Shown here: positions 1 to 8,851 of the stretch, one piece after another
Layout of the letters: every line of letters starts with the position of its first letter
Position numbering within the stretch: the stretch's first letter is position 1
Assembly: GCF_014648055.1 (NCBI RefSeq)
Contig: NZ_BMQJ01000014.1
Location: 186,001-250,000, forward strand
DNA: 64,000 nt
Source: Streptosporangium pseudovulgare
GTDB lineage: Bacteria; Actinomycetota; Actinomycetes; Streptosporangiales; Streptosporangiaceae
Reading direction: 5' to 3'
The notes under the pieces: model-generated
The model's database searches: none
Told to the model about the DNA's origin: nothing
What the model saw: the letters and a program-made list of their open reading frames with translations, nothing else
Made by a program: the position numbers and the translations under genes

Positions 1-666
1 GTCCGGCTTCACGTAGCGCAGGATGCGGGTGTAGTGGGTGATGAGCAGCACGCCGGTGTCGCCGCCGGCGCGGAAGCGGTTGATGCCCTCGGAGACCACG
101 CGCAGGGCGTCGACGTCGAGGCCGGAGTCGGTCTCGTCGAGGACGGCGATCTTCGGCTTGAGCAGCTCCAGCTGGAGGATCTCGTGGCGCTTCTTCTCAC
201 CGCCGGAGAAGCCCTCGTTCACGTTGCGCTGGGCGAAGGCCGAGTCGATCGACAGGGCGTCCATGCCGGCCTTGAGGTCCTTGGAGAACTGGCGGAGCTT
301 CGGGGCCTCGCCGCGGGCGGCGGTGACCGCCGAGCGCAGGAAGTTGGAGACGCTGACGCCGGGGACCTCGACCGGGTACTGCATGGCGAGGAACAGGCCG
401 GCGCGGGCGCGCTCGTCGACCGACATCTCCAGCAGGTCGGCCCCGTCGAGCAGGACCTGGCCGCCGGTGATGGTGTACTTCGGGTGGCCGGCGATCGCGT
501 AGGCGAGCGTGGACTTGCCGGAGCCGTTGGGGCCCATGATGGCGTGGGTCTCGCCGGCCCGCACGGTCAGGTTGACGCCGCGCAGGATCTCCTTGTCCGC
601 GACGGAGACCTTCAGGTCGCGGATCTCGAGCGTGGAGCCCGCGGGGATCCGGGTCGAATCAGACAC
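1..666 (-). CDS. sufC: SufC, Fe-S cluster assembly ATPase (3' end outside window)
   Basis: Cytoplasmic ABC-type ATPase of the SUF system; it drives the SufB-SufD scaffold that builds iron-sulfur clusters. About 221 codons are visible and the C-terminus runs off the left edge. In order I see Walker A GPNGSGKST (near residue 45), the SUF-type signature FSGGEKKRHE (near residue 150), Walker B VLDETDSGLD and the H-loop ITHY. The ETDSGLD pattern is typical of SufC rather than importers. The GTG start lies one base after the ferredoxin stop, and its GGAG ribosome site overlaps the end of that gene, so translation is probably coupled. It is the last visible gene of the sufR-B-D-Rieske-C operon. Confidence 0.95.
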   Translation of the reverse strand, partial: MSDSTRIPAGSTLEIRDLKVSVADKEILRGVNLTVRAGETHAIMGPNGSGKSTLAYAIAGHPKYTITGGQVLLDGADLLEMSVDERARAGLFLAMQYPVEVPGVSVSNFLRSAVTAARGEAPKLRQFSKDLKAGMDALSIDSAFAQRNVNEGFSGGEKKRHEILQLELLKPKIAVLDETDSGLDVDALRVVSEGINRFRAGGDTGVLLITHYTRILRYVKPD

Positions 667-667
667 T

Positions 668-985
668 TTATGACTCCTTCGAGAGCGAGACGAGGACGTC
701 GTCGCCGTCGATCTTCACTTGGTAGACAGGGACGGGCCTGGTGGCGGGCGGCCCGGTGGGCTTGCCGGTGCGCAGGTCGAAGCACGAGCCGTGCAGCCAG
801 CACTCCAGCGTCTCGTCGTAGACGTCGCCCTCGCTGAGGGCGACCTCGGCGTGGGAGCACACATCGTGCAGCGCGAAGACCTCCTGCCCCTTGCGCACGA
901 GGGCGACCGGGGTGCCCTCCACGTCAACGGCGATCACTCCGCCGTCGGGGACGTCGCCGAGCTTGCAGACCTTTTCGAACGTCAC
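668..985 (-). CDS. Rieske-type [2Fe-2S] ferredoxin of the SUF operon
   Basis: A 105-residue Rieske domain protein. The two cluster motifs are visible: CSH (Cys43, His45) and CWLH (Cys62, His65), the C-x-H ... C-x2-H arrangement of Rieske and non-heme dioxygenase ferredoxins. Small proteins of this type sit between sufD and sufC in many actinobacteria and are often annotated as the non-heme iron oxygenase ferredoxin subunit. From the position I infer a role as electron carrier or accessory protein in cluster assembly. The GTG start overlaps the sufD stop (GTGA), which fixes the start. Confidence 0.9.
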   Translation of the reverse strand: MTFEKVCKLGDVPDGGVIAVDVEGTPVALVRKGQEVFALHDVCSHAEVALSEGDVYDETLECWLHGSCFDLRTGKPTGPPATRPVPVYQVKIDGDDVLVSLSKES

Positions 986-2103
986 TTCTCCAGCTCCGCC
1001 TCGACCTTGGCGAAAACGCGCTCGCGGAGCTCGTCCAGCTCGATCTTCTCCAGGAGCTGGGCGAAGAAGCCGCGGATGACCAGGCGGCGCGCCTCCTCGA
1101 AGGGGATGCCGCGGGCCTGGAGGTAGAAGATGTGCTCGTCGTCGAGCCGGCCCGAGGCGCTGGCGTGGCCCGCCCCGGCGACCTCGCCGGTGAGGATCTC
1201 CAGGTTGGGCACCGAGTCGGCGCGGGCGCCGTCGGTGAGCAGCAGGTTGCGGTTGAGCTCGTAGGTGTCGGTGCCCTCGGCCTCGACCCGGATGATGACG
1301 TCGCCGATCCACACGGCGTGGGCGCCGTCGCCCTGCAGCGCGCCCTTGTAGACGACGTTGCTGCGGCAGTTGGGCTGGGAGTGGTCGACGAGCAGGCGGT
1401 GCTCCAGGTGCTGGCCGGCGTCCACGAAGTACAGGCCGGTCAGGTCGGCGTCGCCGCCGGGGCCGGTGTAGGCGACCGAGGGCGACAGCCGTACGAGGTC
1501 GCCGCCGAGGGTGACCACGAAGCTCCTGAACGTGGCGTCCTTGGCGAGCCGGGCGTGGTGGTGGGAGACGTGCACCGCGTCGTCGGCCCAGTCCTGCAGG
1601 CTGACGACCTTGAGGGTGGCCCCCTCGCCGACGGCGAACTCGACGTTGTCGGCGTAGACCGCGCTGCCCCGGTGGTCGAGGACGAGGACGGCCTCGGCCA
1701 TCGGCTCCACGTTGACGAGGGTGTGGCCGTAGGCGGTCCCGTCGCCGGACCCGGTGACGGTGATCACGGTCGGGACGGAGGCGACGGCCTCGCGCGGGAC
1801 CGTGATCACGGTCGCCTTCTCGAAGGCGCCGTAGGCCTGGGCGCTGACGCGGTCGGCGGGGACGTAGGCCCGGCCGAGCCGCGGGTCGTCGCGGCCCACG
1901 GTCTCGACGGTGACCTCGGGGGCCGCCTCCACGGCGACCACGACGCCTCCGCCGGAGGCGGCGGCGCCGGTGTGCAGGCCCTTCAGACGCGACAGCGGGG
2001 TGAAGCGCCACTCCTCCTCGCGGCCCGTGGGGACCGGGAAGTCCTCGACGTCGTAGGAGGCCTTCTCGTGGAGGGTCGACAGGGGCTTGGTTTCGAGACC
2101 CAT
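982..2103 (-). CDS. sufD: SufD, Fe-S cluster scaffold subunit
   Basis: A 373-residue SufD, partner of SufB in the SufBC2D scaffold. It has the family's variable N-terminal helical part, then the long right-handed beta-helix core (roughly residues 80-320) with the conserved stretch around HSQPNCRSNVVYKG and the C-terminal helical segment ending in the region that contacts SufC. The ATG overlaps the sufB stop (ATGA), so start and coupling are clear. Length is normal for actinobacterial SufD. SufD does not bind the ATPase catalytically; it presents a surface for SufC and helps iron entry, according to work on the E. coli proteins. Confidence 0.94.
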   Translation of the reverse strand: MGLETKPLSTLHEKASYDVEDFPVPTGREEEWRFTPLSRLKGLHTGAAASGGGVVVAVEAAPEVTVETVGRDDPRLGRAYVPADRVSAQAYGAFEKATVITVPREAVASVPTVITVTGSGDGTAYGHTLVNVEPMAEAVLVLDHRGSAVYADNVEFAVGEGATLKVVSLQDWADDAVHVSHHHARLAKDATFRSFVVTLGGDLVRLSPSVAYTGPGGDADLTGLYFVDAGQHLEHRLLVDHSQPNCRSNVVYKGALQGDGAHAVWIGDVIIRVEAEGTDTYELNRNLLLTDGARADSVPNLEILTGEVAGAGHASASGRLDDEHIFYLQARGIPFEEARRLVIRGFFAQLLEKIELDELRERVFAKVEAELEK

Positions 2104-3515
2104 CAGCCGACGGCCCCTTCCATCTGCAGCTCGATCAGGCGGTTCAGCTCCAGGGCGTACTCCATGGGCAGCTCGCGCGCGATCGGCTCGACGAAGCCGC
2201 GCACGATCATCGCCATCGCCTCGTCCTCGTCCATGCCGCGGCTCATCAGGTAGAAGAGCTGGTCCTCGGAGACCTTGGAGACGGTGGCCTCGTGGCCCAT
2301 GGACACGTCGTCCTCGCGCACGTCGACGTACGGGTAGGTGTCGGACCGGCTGATCTGGTCGACCAGCAGGGCGTCGCACTTGACCGTGCTGGCGCTGCCG
2401 TGCGCGCCCTCTTCGATCTGCACCAGACCGCGGTAGGAGGTGCGGCCGCCGCCGCGGGCGACGGACTTGGAGATGACGCTGGAGCTGGTGTTGGGCGCCA
2501 GGTGCACCATCTTGGAGCCGGCGTCCTGGTGCTGGCCCTCACCGGCGAAGGCGACGCTGAGGGTCTCGCCCTTGGCGTGCTCGCCCATGAGGTACACCGC
2601 CGGGTACTTCATGGTGACCTTGGAGCCGATGTTGCCGTCGATCCACTCCATGGTCGCGCCCTCGTAGGCGACGGCGCGCTTGGTGACCAGGTTGTAGACG
2701 TTGTTCGACCAGTTCTGGATGGTCGTGTAGCGGCAGCGGGCGCCCTTCTTCACGACGATCTCGACGACCGCGCTGTGCAGCGAGTCGGAGGAGTAGATCG
2801 GCGCGGTGCAGCCCTCGACGTAGTGGACGTAGGAGTTCTCGTCCACGATGATCAGGGTCCGCTCGAACTGGCCCATGTTCTCGGTGTTGATCCGGAAGTA
2901 GGCCTGCAGCGGGATCTCGACCGTGACGTTCGGCGGCACGTAGATGAACGAGCCGCCCGACCACACGGAGGTGTTGAGCGCGGCGAACTTGTTGTCGCCC
3001 ACCGGGATGACCGAGCCGAAGTACTCCTTGAAGAGCTCCTCGTGCTCGCGCAGGCCCGTGTCGGTGTCGACGAAGATGACGCCCTTCTCCTCGAGGTCCT
3101 CACGGATCTTGTGGTAGACGACCTCGGACTCGTACTGGGCGGCGACGCCGGCGATGAGGCGCTGCTTCTCGGCCTCGGGGATGCCGAGCTTGTCGTAGGT
3201 GGCCTTGATGTCCTCGGGGAGCTCGTCCCAGGAGGCGGCCTGCTTCTCGGTGGAGCGCACGAAGTACTTGATGTTGTCGAAGTCGATGCCGGTGAGGTCG
3301 GAGCCCCAGGTGGGCAGCGGCTTCTTGCCGAACAGGCGCAGGCCCTTCAGGCGCAGGTCCAGCATCCACTCCGGCTCGTTCTTGAGCGCGGAGATGTTGC
3401 GGACGACCTCTTCGGACAGGCCACGGCGGGCGGCGGCTCCGGCGGTGTCCGGGTCGGCCCAGCCGAACTTGTAATTCCCGAGGCCTTCCAGCTCCGGGCG
3501 GTCGGTGACAGTCAC
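2103..3515 (-). CDS. sufB: SufB, Fe-S cluster scaffold subunit
   Basis: A 470-residue SufB, the scaffold on which clusters are assembled. Conserved family stretches are present: the N-terminal region ending [10 protein letters not shown], the YVPPNV motif, the beta-helix core with [14 protein letters not shown] (containing the conserved Cys of family members) and the C-terminal [19 protein letters not shown] region. The GTG start overlaps the sufR stop (GTGA) and is preceded by an AGGAG-type site. An upstream in-frame extension exists but would overlap sufR deeply, so I reject it. Same operon as sufD and sufC. Confidence 0.95.
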   Translation of the reverse strand: MTVTDRPELEGLGNYKFGWADPDTAGAAARRGLSEEVVRNISALKNEPEWMLDLRLKGLRLFGKKPLPTWGSDLTGIDFDNIKYFVRSTEKQAASWDELPEDIKATYDKLGIPEAEKQRLIAGVAAQYESEVVYHKIREDLEEKGVIFVDTDTGLREHEELFKEYFGSVIPVGDNKFAALNTSVWSGGSFIYVPPNVTVEIPLQAYFRINTENMGQFERTLIIVDENSYVHYVEGCTAPIYSSDSLHSAVVEIVVKKGARCRYTTIQNWSNNVYNLVTKRAVAYEGATMEWIDGNIGSKVTMKYPAVYLMGEHAKGETLSVAFAGEGQHQDAGSKMVHLAPNTSSSVISKSVARGGGRTSYRGLVQIEEGAHGSASTVKCDALLVDQISRSDTYPYVDVREDDVSMGHEATVSKVSEDQLFYLMSRGMDEDEAMAMIVRGFVEPIARELPMEYALELNRLIELQMEGAVG

Positions 3516-4306
3516 CTTCCGGTCTCCTTGCTCGTTTCGTCGGTGGTTTCTTGACGGGGTGCGGGCCGCTCGGACCCGGCCGCCCGCCGGAGCGCGTCCG
3601 GGCCGGGCGTCCTGCGCGGGCTCACGTGCGTGGTGCAGATGCCGTCGCCGTGGGCGATGGTCGCCAGTCGCTGCACCGGCGTGCCGAGGATGCGCGCGAA
3701 CGCCTCCGTCTCGGCCTCGCACAGCTGGGGGAACTCCGCCGCCACATGGGCCACGGGGCAGTGGTGCTGGCACAGTTGCTCGCCCCCGGATCCGGCACCG
3801 CTGGCGGAGGCGGCGTAGCCGTCGTCCGACAGGGCCTCGGCCAGGACGCGCACCCGCTGGTCGGCGGGGACCTCGCGCATCTTGGGCAGCAGGCGGCCGA
3901 CGAGGCCGGACACCTGCGAACGGGCGAACTCCGCCACCGCCTCCGATCCCATGCGGTCGGCGATGAAACGCAGGGCGTTGCCGGCGAGCCCGTCGTAGGC
4001 GTGCTCGAAGGCGCTGCGTCCCGCGTCGGTGATGGCGAACAGCTTCGCCGGCCGCCCGCGTCCGCGCTGACCCCGGGGCCGGGCCGTACGGGGCTCGATC
4101 ATGCCCTCGGCCAGCAGGGTGTCGAGGTGGCGGCGGACGGCGGCGGGGGTGAGCCCGAGCCGTTCGCCGAGGGCGGCGGCGGTGATGGGTCCGTGCTCCA
4201 GGATGAGCCGGGCGACACGCGCGCGCGTGCTGCGCTCGGCGGACACGCCGGAGTGCCGCGCGGCGGCGGCCTCCCGGGCGTCCTGCATCTCGGTCACGTA
4301 TTTCAC
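3512..4306 (-). CDS. sufR: SufR, [4Fe-4S] repressor of the suf operon
   Basis: A 264-residue DeoR/ArsR-like winged-helix regulator. The HTH lies at about residues 25-75 and the C-terminal part carries Cys179, Cys183, Cys196 and Cys224. The CX3CX12CX27C spacing is that reported for the cluster ligands of mycobacterial SufR. In that family the holo-form represses suf and loses repression when the cluster is damaged. I chose the GTG at 4306 because a TTGTCA-18 bp-CACACT promoter places the transcription start at this codon and the SufR operator overlaps it. A longer reading frame from 4378 would run back through this promoter. GTG 4297 and ATG 4288 are alternatives. Confidence 0.9.
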   Translation of the reverse strand: MKYVTEMQDAREAAAARHSGVSAERSTRARVARLILEHGPITAAALGERLGLTPAAVRRHLDTLLAEGMIEPRTARPRGQRGRGRPAKLFAITDAGRSAFEHAYDGLAGNALRFIADRMGSEAVAEFARSQVSGLVGRLLPKMREVPADQRVRVLAEALSDDGYAASASGAGSGGEQLCQHHCPVAHVAAEFPQLCEAETEAFARILGTPVQRLATIAHGDGICTTHVSPRRTPGPDALRRAAGSERPAPRQETTDETSKETGR

Positions 4307-4317
4307 AACATCAGTGT
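4303..4317 (-). promoter_or_regulatory. SufR operator in the suf promoter
   Basis: On the minus strand this reads ACACT-GATGT-TGTGA, an exact ACACT-N5-TGTGA inverted repeat. That is the operator form described for mycobacterial SufR. It covers the -10 box (CACACT, 4313-4318) and the first bases of the sufR start codon, so bound SufR would block its own transcription. Confidence 0.8.
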
Positions 4318-4342
4318 GGCGTAATTCCTTCCCGCCTGACAA
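4313..4342 (-). promoter_or_regulatory. sufR promoter, predicted leaderless
   Basis: On the minus strand a -35 like TTGTCA (4337-4342) is followed after 18 bp by CACACT (4313-4318), which keeps the A and T most conserved in -10 boxes. Six bases separate it from the GTG at 4306, so the transcript should start at or next to the start codon. Confidence 0.6.
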
Positions 4343-4378
4343 ACCACGGCGTGCGGCCTCTCCGGTGCGATTCATCAC

Positions 4379-4397
4379 GCAGGGAAGGCTTACCTAA
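4379..4397 (-). promoter_or_regulatory. Possible iron box (IdeR/DmdR-like) upstream of sufR
   Basis: On the minus strand the sequence TTAGGTAAGCCTTCCCT resembles the actinobacterial iron box TTAGGTTAGGCTAACCTAA, with the left half almost intact and the right half weak. It spans the stop codon of the exporter gene and lies about 75 bp upstream of the sufR start. Iron control of suf through this site is an inference. Confidence 0.35.
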
Positions 4398-5701
4398 TCA
4401 GCGGAAACACTGGGAGAGGCGCCGGCCGCGCCGCGGCGCAGCACGGTGAAGGCGGCGAGGGCGGCGAGCGCGAAGGCGGCGAGCACGGCGGCCATCGGCA
4501 GCGCTCCCCCGCCGGCCAGCCCGGTCAGCGGCGCGGCGACGGCGCCGAGCGCGAACTGCAGCACGCCGGTCAGCGCCGAGGCGCTCCCGGCGACCTGCTG
4601 CGGCTGCCCGGCCAGGGCGAGCGCCCCGGCGCCGGGCATCACCAGGCCGCCCCCGCACATCATGACGAGCAGGCCGGCGGCCAGCACCGGCAGGGACAGG
4701 TGGGCGAGGGCGGTGACCAGCAGCACGGCGGCGCCCGCGGCGAAGAGGAACAGGCCGATGACGATCAGCCGCGTGGGGGCGACCCTGCGCCCGGCCAGGC
4801 GCCCGCCGATCTGCGCGGCGATGGTCAGCCCGAAGGCGTTCAGCGCGAACAGCAGCGAGTAGGTCTGCGGGGAGGCGCCGTAGACCTCCTGGATCACGAA
4901 CGGCGAGGCGGAGATGTAGGCGAACATCGCGCCGAAGCCCAGGCCGGCGGTCAGCGCGCTGGACATGAACGACCGGTCGCGCAGCAGGTGCCAGAAGGTG
5001 ACGAGGGTGTGCCGCAGCCCGCCCTCCTCGCGCCGGCCGGGCGGCAGCGTCTCGCGCACCCCGAACAGGGCCGCCGCCAGCAGGAGCAGCCCCGCGACGG
5101 AGAGCGAGACGAACACGCCCCGCCAGGAGGTGTGTTCGAGCAGCTGGGCTCCCGCGATGGGGGCGAGGATCGGCGCGAGGCCGCTGACCAGCATGAGGGT
5201 GGCGAAGATGCGGGCGATGGCCGCGCCGTGGTACAGGTCCCGGACGACGGCCCGCACGATCACCAGCGCGGCGCCGCCCGCCACGCCCTGCAGCAGCCGG
5301 AACCCGATCAGGCCGTAGACGCCGGGCGAGAACGCGCACAGCAGGGAGGCGACGGCGTAGGCCGCGATTCCGATCAGCAGCGGCCCCCGCCGCCCCCGCA
5401 CGTCGCTGATCGGGCCGGCGAGGACCTGCCCCACCGAGACCCCGATCAGGCAGGCGGTCAGGCTGAGCTGCACCTGGGACTGGCCGGCGTTCATCTCGGC
5501 GGCGATGGACGGCAGCGCCGGCAGGTACATGTCGATCGACAGCGGGCCGATCGCGGACAGCGCGCCCAGGATGAGCAGCAGCGGCCCCCTGCGCCGCGCG
5601 GCGGGTGCCTCCCCGGGCCCGGCCGGCGCGCCCTCGGGCCCGGCGGGCGCCTGTGCGGTCCCGACGGGCGCCTTCTCCGACTCGGCGGCTGCCGCGGTCA
5701 T
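4394..5701 (-). CDS. Bcr/CflA-type MFS drug exporter
   Basis: A 435-residue major facilitator with 12 predicted membrane helices after an Ala/Pro/Gly-rich N-terminal tail of about 38 residues. The motif PLSIDMYLPALP in helix 1 and DxRGRR (SDVRGRRGP) in the loop between helices 2 and 3 are typical of the Bcr/CflA (multidrug/H+ antiporter) subfamily. It should export small hydrophobic compounds in exchange for protons; the substrate cannot be read from sequence. It ends within the iron-box-like sequence upstream of sufR but is not overlapped with sufR. The ATG has only a loose purine-rich ribosome site (GAGGGAAAAGGGG). Confidence 0.85.
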   Translation of the reverse strand: MTAAAAESEKAPVGTAQAPAGPEGAPAGPGEAPAARRRGPLLLILGALSAIGPLSIDMYLPALPSIAAEMNAGQSQVQLSLTACLIGVSVGQVLAGPISDVRGRRGPLLIGIAAYAVASLLCAFSPGVYGLIGFRLLQGVAGGAALVIVRAVVRDLYHGAAIARIFATLMLVSGLAPILAPIAGAQLLEHTSWRGVFVSLSVAGLLLLAAALFGVRETLPPGRREEGGLRHTLVTFWHLLRDRSFMSSALTAGLGFGAMFAYISASPFVIQEVYGASPQTYSLLFALNAFGLTIAAQIGGRLAGRRVAPTRLIVIGLFLFAAGAAVLLVTALAHLSLPVLAAGLLVMMCGGGLVMPGAGALALAGQPQQVAGSASALTGVLQFALGAVAAPLTGLAGGGALPMAAVLAAFALAALAAFTVLRRGAAGASPSVSAD

Positions 5702-5959
5702 TCCCCAACCCCTTTTCCCTCAACGGGCCACGATGGGCCCTTGAGGGCCAGGGGTCTCGAACCGCAATCAGGTCATCCGAATTCCCAAATTTCGGAAATG
5801 TGATGGAAAAAGTGTCGGCACCCGCCGTACGGCCGGCTCCGCGCGGGGCCGGCCGGCGGCGTCGCGGGGGCCGGCCGCGCCGGTCACGGCCGGCGCGCCG
5901 GTCACGGGCTCAGCCGGTCACGGGCTCAGCCGGTCACGGCCGGCGTTCCGGTCACGGGC
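5702..5959. repeat. Intergenic region with CGGTCACGG-type direct repeats
   Basis: No gene is visible. From about 5879 to 5970 the motif CGGTCACGG recurs six times, in two spacing forms (followed by CCGGCG or by GCTCAGC). The last copies run into the end of the VOC gene. A short palindrome GGCCC-TTGA-GGGCC lies at 5736-5749 upstream of the exporter gene and could be an operator. Confidence 0.5.
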
Positions 5960-6772
5960 TCAGCCGGTCGCCTCCCGAGGGCCGACCACGGCGAACAGGG
6001 CCGCCTGCGGGTCGGCGACGACCGCCGTCCTGCCCGCCGGCGTCGTCGCGGGCGGCGTCTCCACGGAGCCGCCCAGGTGGACGATCCTCGCCACGGCCTC
6101 GCCGACGTCCTCGACGGCGAAGCAGGCCAGCCAGTACGGCGGCGCGCCGGGCGGGAGCGGCCCCCAGGCCGCCGATGCCCCGGCGACGGGGCGGCCGTCC
6201 ACCCGCCATTCGACGCGGTCGCCGTCCGGCCCGCCGATCGCGTCGGTCCCGTCCGCCCCGCCGGTCCCGCCGTCACCGCGGCTCCAGCCGAAGACGGACG
6301 CGTAGAAGGGGTCACAGCCGCGGGGGTCGGCGGTGACCAGCTCGCTCCAGGCGAACGCGCCCGGCTCGCCGGTCACCTCCGCGCCCCGGTGCAGGCCCGG
6401 CTGCCAGGCGGCGAAGACGGCGCCCCACGGGTCCTGGAAGGCCGCGGCGACGCCCTCGCCGAAGACCTCCGCCGGCTCACAGACGACCTCTCCCCCGGCC
6501 GCGCGGACCTTCAGCGCCGTGACGCCCGCGTCGTCGGTGGCCACGTAGGTGTTCCAGACCGAGGGGACGCCGTCACCCGAACCGGGACCGACGCCGGCCA
6601 CGGCCCTGCCGCCGAGCGTGAACCGGCCGTACCCGCCGGACTCCGGACGCGGGTCGAACACCGCCTCCCAGCCGAAGACCTCGCGGTAGAACCGGACCGA
6701 CAGGGTGACGTCGGCGCTCGACAGCTCCACCCAGCACGGGACACCTGATTTGCAGCCACTCCGCTCGGACAC
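5960..6772 (-). CDS. Two-domain VOC (glyoxalase/bleomycin-resistance fold) protein
   Basis: A 270-residue protein made of two vicinal-oxygen-chelate modules: residues about 10-125 (start GVPCWVELSSADV, end PWGAVFAAWQ) and about 135-265 (FAWSELVTADP to DPQAALFAVV). Proteins like this are annotated as VOC-family or hydroxylase-like; some bind antibiotics, others are metal enzymes. I cannot assign a substrate. An Asp/Gly-rich loop (residues 165-185) is inserted in the second module. The GTG at 6772 has a strong AGGAGG site six bases upstream, which is better than the ATG codons further out. Divergent from the ABC exporter. Confidence 0.85.
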   Translation of the reverse strand: MSERSGCKSGVPCWVELSSADVTLSVRFYREVFGWEAVFDPRPESGGYGRFTLGGRAVAGVGPGSGDGVPSVWNTYVATDDAGVTALKVRAAGGEVVCEPAEVFGEGVAAAFQDPWGAVFAAWQPGLHRGAEVTGEPGAFAWSELVTADPRGCDPFYASVFGWSRGDGGTGGADGTDAIGGPDGDRVEWRVDGRPVAGASAAWGPLPPGAPPYWLACFAVEDVGEAVARIVHLGGSVETPPATTPAGRTAVVADPQAALFAVVGPREATG

Positions 6773-6955
6773 GCCGAACCTCCTCATGTCGTGATTCGGG
6801 ACAGGCACAGAGTGGCACGCGGCCCGCGGCGGACCCGGCGGCCGATCGGCCGCCTTGGCGGGATCCGCCCGAAGCCTTTACCGGACGCCGGGACGGCCCG
6901 CCGCCACGACGGGAACAACCGCAGGTCCGGCAGCGGGAGCACCCGGCGCAGTCCC

Positions 6956-6961
6956 TAAACT
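6956..6961 (+). promoter_or_regulatory. -10 box of the ABC exporter genes
   Basis: TAAACT lies seven bases before the ATG at 6969. There is no Shine-Dalgarno sequence, so the mRNA is predicted to be leaderless. Confidence 0.6.
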
Positions 6962-6968
6962 CGTGGTC

Positions 6969-7877
6969 ATGGAGTCCCCAGCCGTCGAGATCATCGATCT
7001 GGTCAAGAGATACGGCCGCACCACCGCGATCGACGGCCTCACGCTCGCCGCGGGCCGCGGCGCGGTCACCGCCATCCTCGGCCCCAACGGGGCGGGCAAG
7101 ACCTCGACCATCGAGATCTGCGAGGGGTTCCGGCGGCCCGACGGCGGCACCGTCCGGGTGCTGGGCCTTCCGCCCACGCGGCCGGAGCTGCGCGCCCGGG
7201 TCGGGGTGATGCTCCAGGCCGGGGGCGTCCCCCCGGCGGCGCGCTGCGGAGAGTGGCTGCGCCTGATGTCGCGCTTCCACGCCCGCCCCCTGGACCCGGC
7301 GGCGCTGCTGGAGCGGCTCGGAATGACCGAGCACGCCCGCACGCCGTACCGCAGGCTGTCGGGCGGGCAGCAGCAGCGCGTGTCGCTGGCCGCGGCCGTC
7401 ATCGGCCGCCCGGAGCTGGTCTTCCTCGACGAGCCGACCGCGGGCCTGGACCCGCAGGCCCGGCACGCCTGCTGGGACCTCGTCGCCGACCTGCGGACCG
7501 CGGGCGTGTCGGTGGTGCTCACCACCCACCACATGGACGAGGCCGAGAGGCTCTCCGACCACGTCGTGATCATCGATCACGGCGGGGTGGTCGCCGAGGG
7601 CACCCCGAGCGCCCTCACCGGCGCCGAGCGGCAGCTGCGCTTCCGCGCCCGGCCGGGCCTGTCACTGGACGAGCTGCTGGCCGCCCTGCCCTCCGGCAGC
7701 ACGGCCAAGGAGTCCCCCTCGGGGCACTACATCGTCGAGGGGCAGGTCGGCCCGGAGCTGCTGGCCACCGTGACCACCTGGTGCGCCGCGGAGGGCGTCA
7801 CGGCCGCCGACCTCAGCATCGAGCGCCGCACGCTGGAGGACGTCTTCCTGGAGCTGACCGGCCGGGAGCTCCGATGA
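6969..7877 (+). CDS. ABC exporter ATP-binding protein
   Basis: A 302-residue ATPase of the DrrA/CcmA-type export family. Walker A is GPNGAGKTS (about residues 39-47), the signature is LSGGQQQRV (about 130), Walker B is LVFLDEPTAGLD, and the switch His is in TTHHMDEAE. The C-terminal 90 residues form the extension usual in this exporter group. It should pair with the permease gene 46 bp downstream to export a hydrophobic compound or lipid. The start at 6969 is set by the TAAACT box; an in-frame extension upstream would begin before that promoter. Confidence 0.92.
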   Translation: MESPAVEIIDLVKRYGRTTAIDGLTLAAGRGAVTAILGPNGAGKTSTIEICEGFRRPDGGTVRVLGLPPTRPELRARVGVMLQAGGVPPAARCGEWLRLMSRFHARPLDPAALLERLGMTEHARTPYRRLSGGQQQRVSLAAAVIGRPELVFLDEPTAGLDPQARHACWDLVADLRTAGVSVVLTTHHMDEAERLSDHVVIIDHGGVVAEGTPSALTGAERQLRFRARPGLSLDELLAALPSGSTAKESPSGHYIVEGQVGPELLATVTTWCAAEGVTAADLSIERRTLEDVFLELTGRELR

Positions 7878-7923
7878 CCACCACGCCCCGCGGCAGACCG
7901 ACCGGAAGAGCACGGAGAGCACA

Positions 7924-8691
7924 GTGACCACCCTCGACCTCACCCCGGCACCCGGCGCCGCCCCGCTGCCGCGGATGGTGCTCGCGCAGGCGGGCGCGGA
8001 GATCAAGTCGACCCTCCGCAACGGCGAGCAGCTCCTGCTCACCCTGATCATCCCGGTGCTGCTGCTCGTCGGCTTCTCCACCACGTCGCTGGTGAACATC
8101 GGCCGCGGCTCCCGGGTCGCCTTCATCGCCCCCGGCGTGATCGCGCTGGCCGTGATGTCCACCGCCTTCACCGGCCAGGCCATCGCGACCGGTTTCGAGC
8201 GCCGGTACGGCGTGCTCAAGCGGCTGGGCGCCAGCCCGCTGTCCCGGTCCGGGCTGATGCTGGCCAAGACGCTCGCGGTGATCGCCGTGGAGGTCGTCCA
8301 GGTGGTCGTCATCGGCGCGGTGGCGCTGGCCCTGGGCTGGCGTCCCGCGGGCTCCCCCCTGGCCGCGCTGGTGCTGATCCTGCTCGGCACCGCCGCCTTC
8401 AGCGGCCTCGGGCTGCTGATGGCCGGCACCCTGCGCGCCGAGGCCACGCTCGCCGGGGCCAACCTGGTCTACCTGGTCCTGCTGGGCTGCGGCGGGGTGA
8501 TCTTCCCGCTGACGGCCTTCCCCGCGGCGGTGGAGCCGGTGCTGCGGCTGCTGCCGATCTCCGCGCTGACCGGCGGGCTGCGCTCGGTGCTGACCGACGG
8601 CGCGGCGCTTCCGCTGGGCGCCGTCGCGATCCTCGCGGCCTGGGCGGCGGTCTCGCTGGCCCTGGCCTCCCGCACCTTCCGGTGGGAATGA
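7924..8691 (+). CDS. ABC-2 type exporter permease
   Basis: A 255-residue ABC-2 membrane protein with six predicted helices (about residues 34-55, 68-88, 112-140, 147-168, 176-200, 230-250). The region GFERRYGVLKRLGASPLSR between helices 2 and 3 is the coupling segment conserved in this family. It forms the transmembrane half of the exporter whose ATPase is encoded just upstream. The GTG start has a GGAGAG site. Gene pairs of this type are widespread in actinomycetes and the substrate cannot be inferred here. Confidence 0.9.
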   Translation: MTTLDLTPAPGAAPLPRMVLAQAGAEIKSTLRNGEQLLLTLIIPVLLLVGFSTTSLVNIGRGSRVAFIAPGVIALAVMSTAFTGQAIATGFERRYGVLKRLGASPLSRSGLMLAKTLAVIAVEVVQVVVIGAVALALGWRPAGSPLAALVLILLGTAAFSGLGLLMAGTLRAEATLAGANLVYLVLLGCGGVIFPLTAFPAAVEPVLRLLPISALTGGLRSVLTDGAALPLGAVAILAAWAAVSLALASRTFRWE

Positions 8692-8851
8692 CCCCGCCGG
8701 CCGGGAACGACCCGGCGGCGCCCCGCCCGGGTGTCCGGGCGGGCGTCCTCTCGCGGCCGCCGGCGATCTCACATCCCGGATGTCGCTCGGCCGTCCCGGC
8801 CCCGGCGAGTAAGGTCTGAAAGTCGATACGGCACTGACACTAGGGAGTCTC

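Noticed and set aside
1132..3554. Long plus-strand frames under sufD and sufB.
   Set aside because: They mirror genes with strong family motifs on the minus strand and lack ribosome sites.
4307..4378. A longer SufR starting at ATG 4378.
   Set aside because: The frame would run through the promoter and operator, and the Cys spacing relative to the start fits GTG 4306.
5868..5975. CRISPR-like array at CGGTCACGG repeats.
   Set aside because: Units are 9 bp with spacers of 6-8 bp, far too short, and no cas gene is present.
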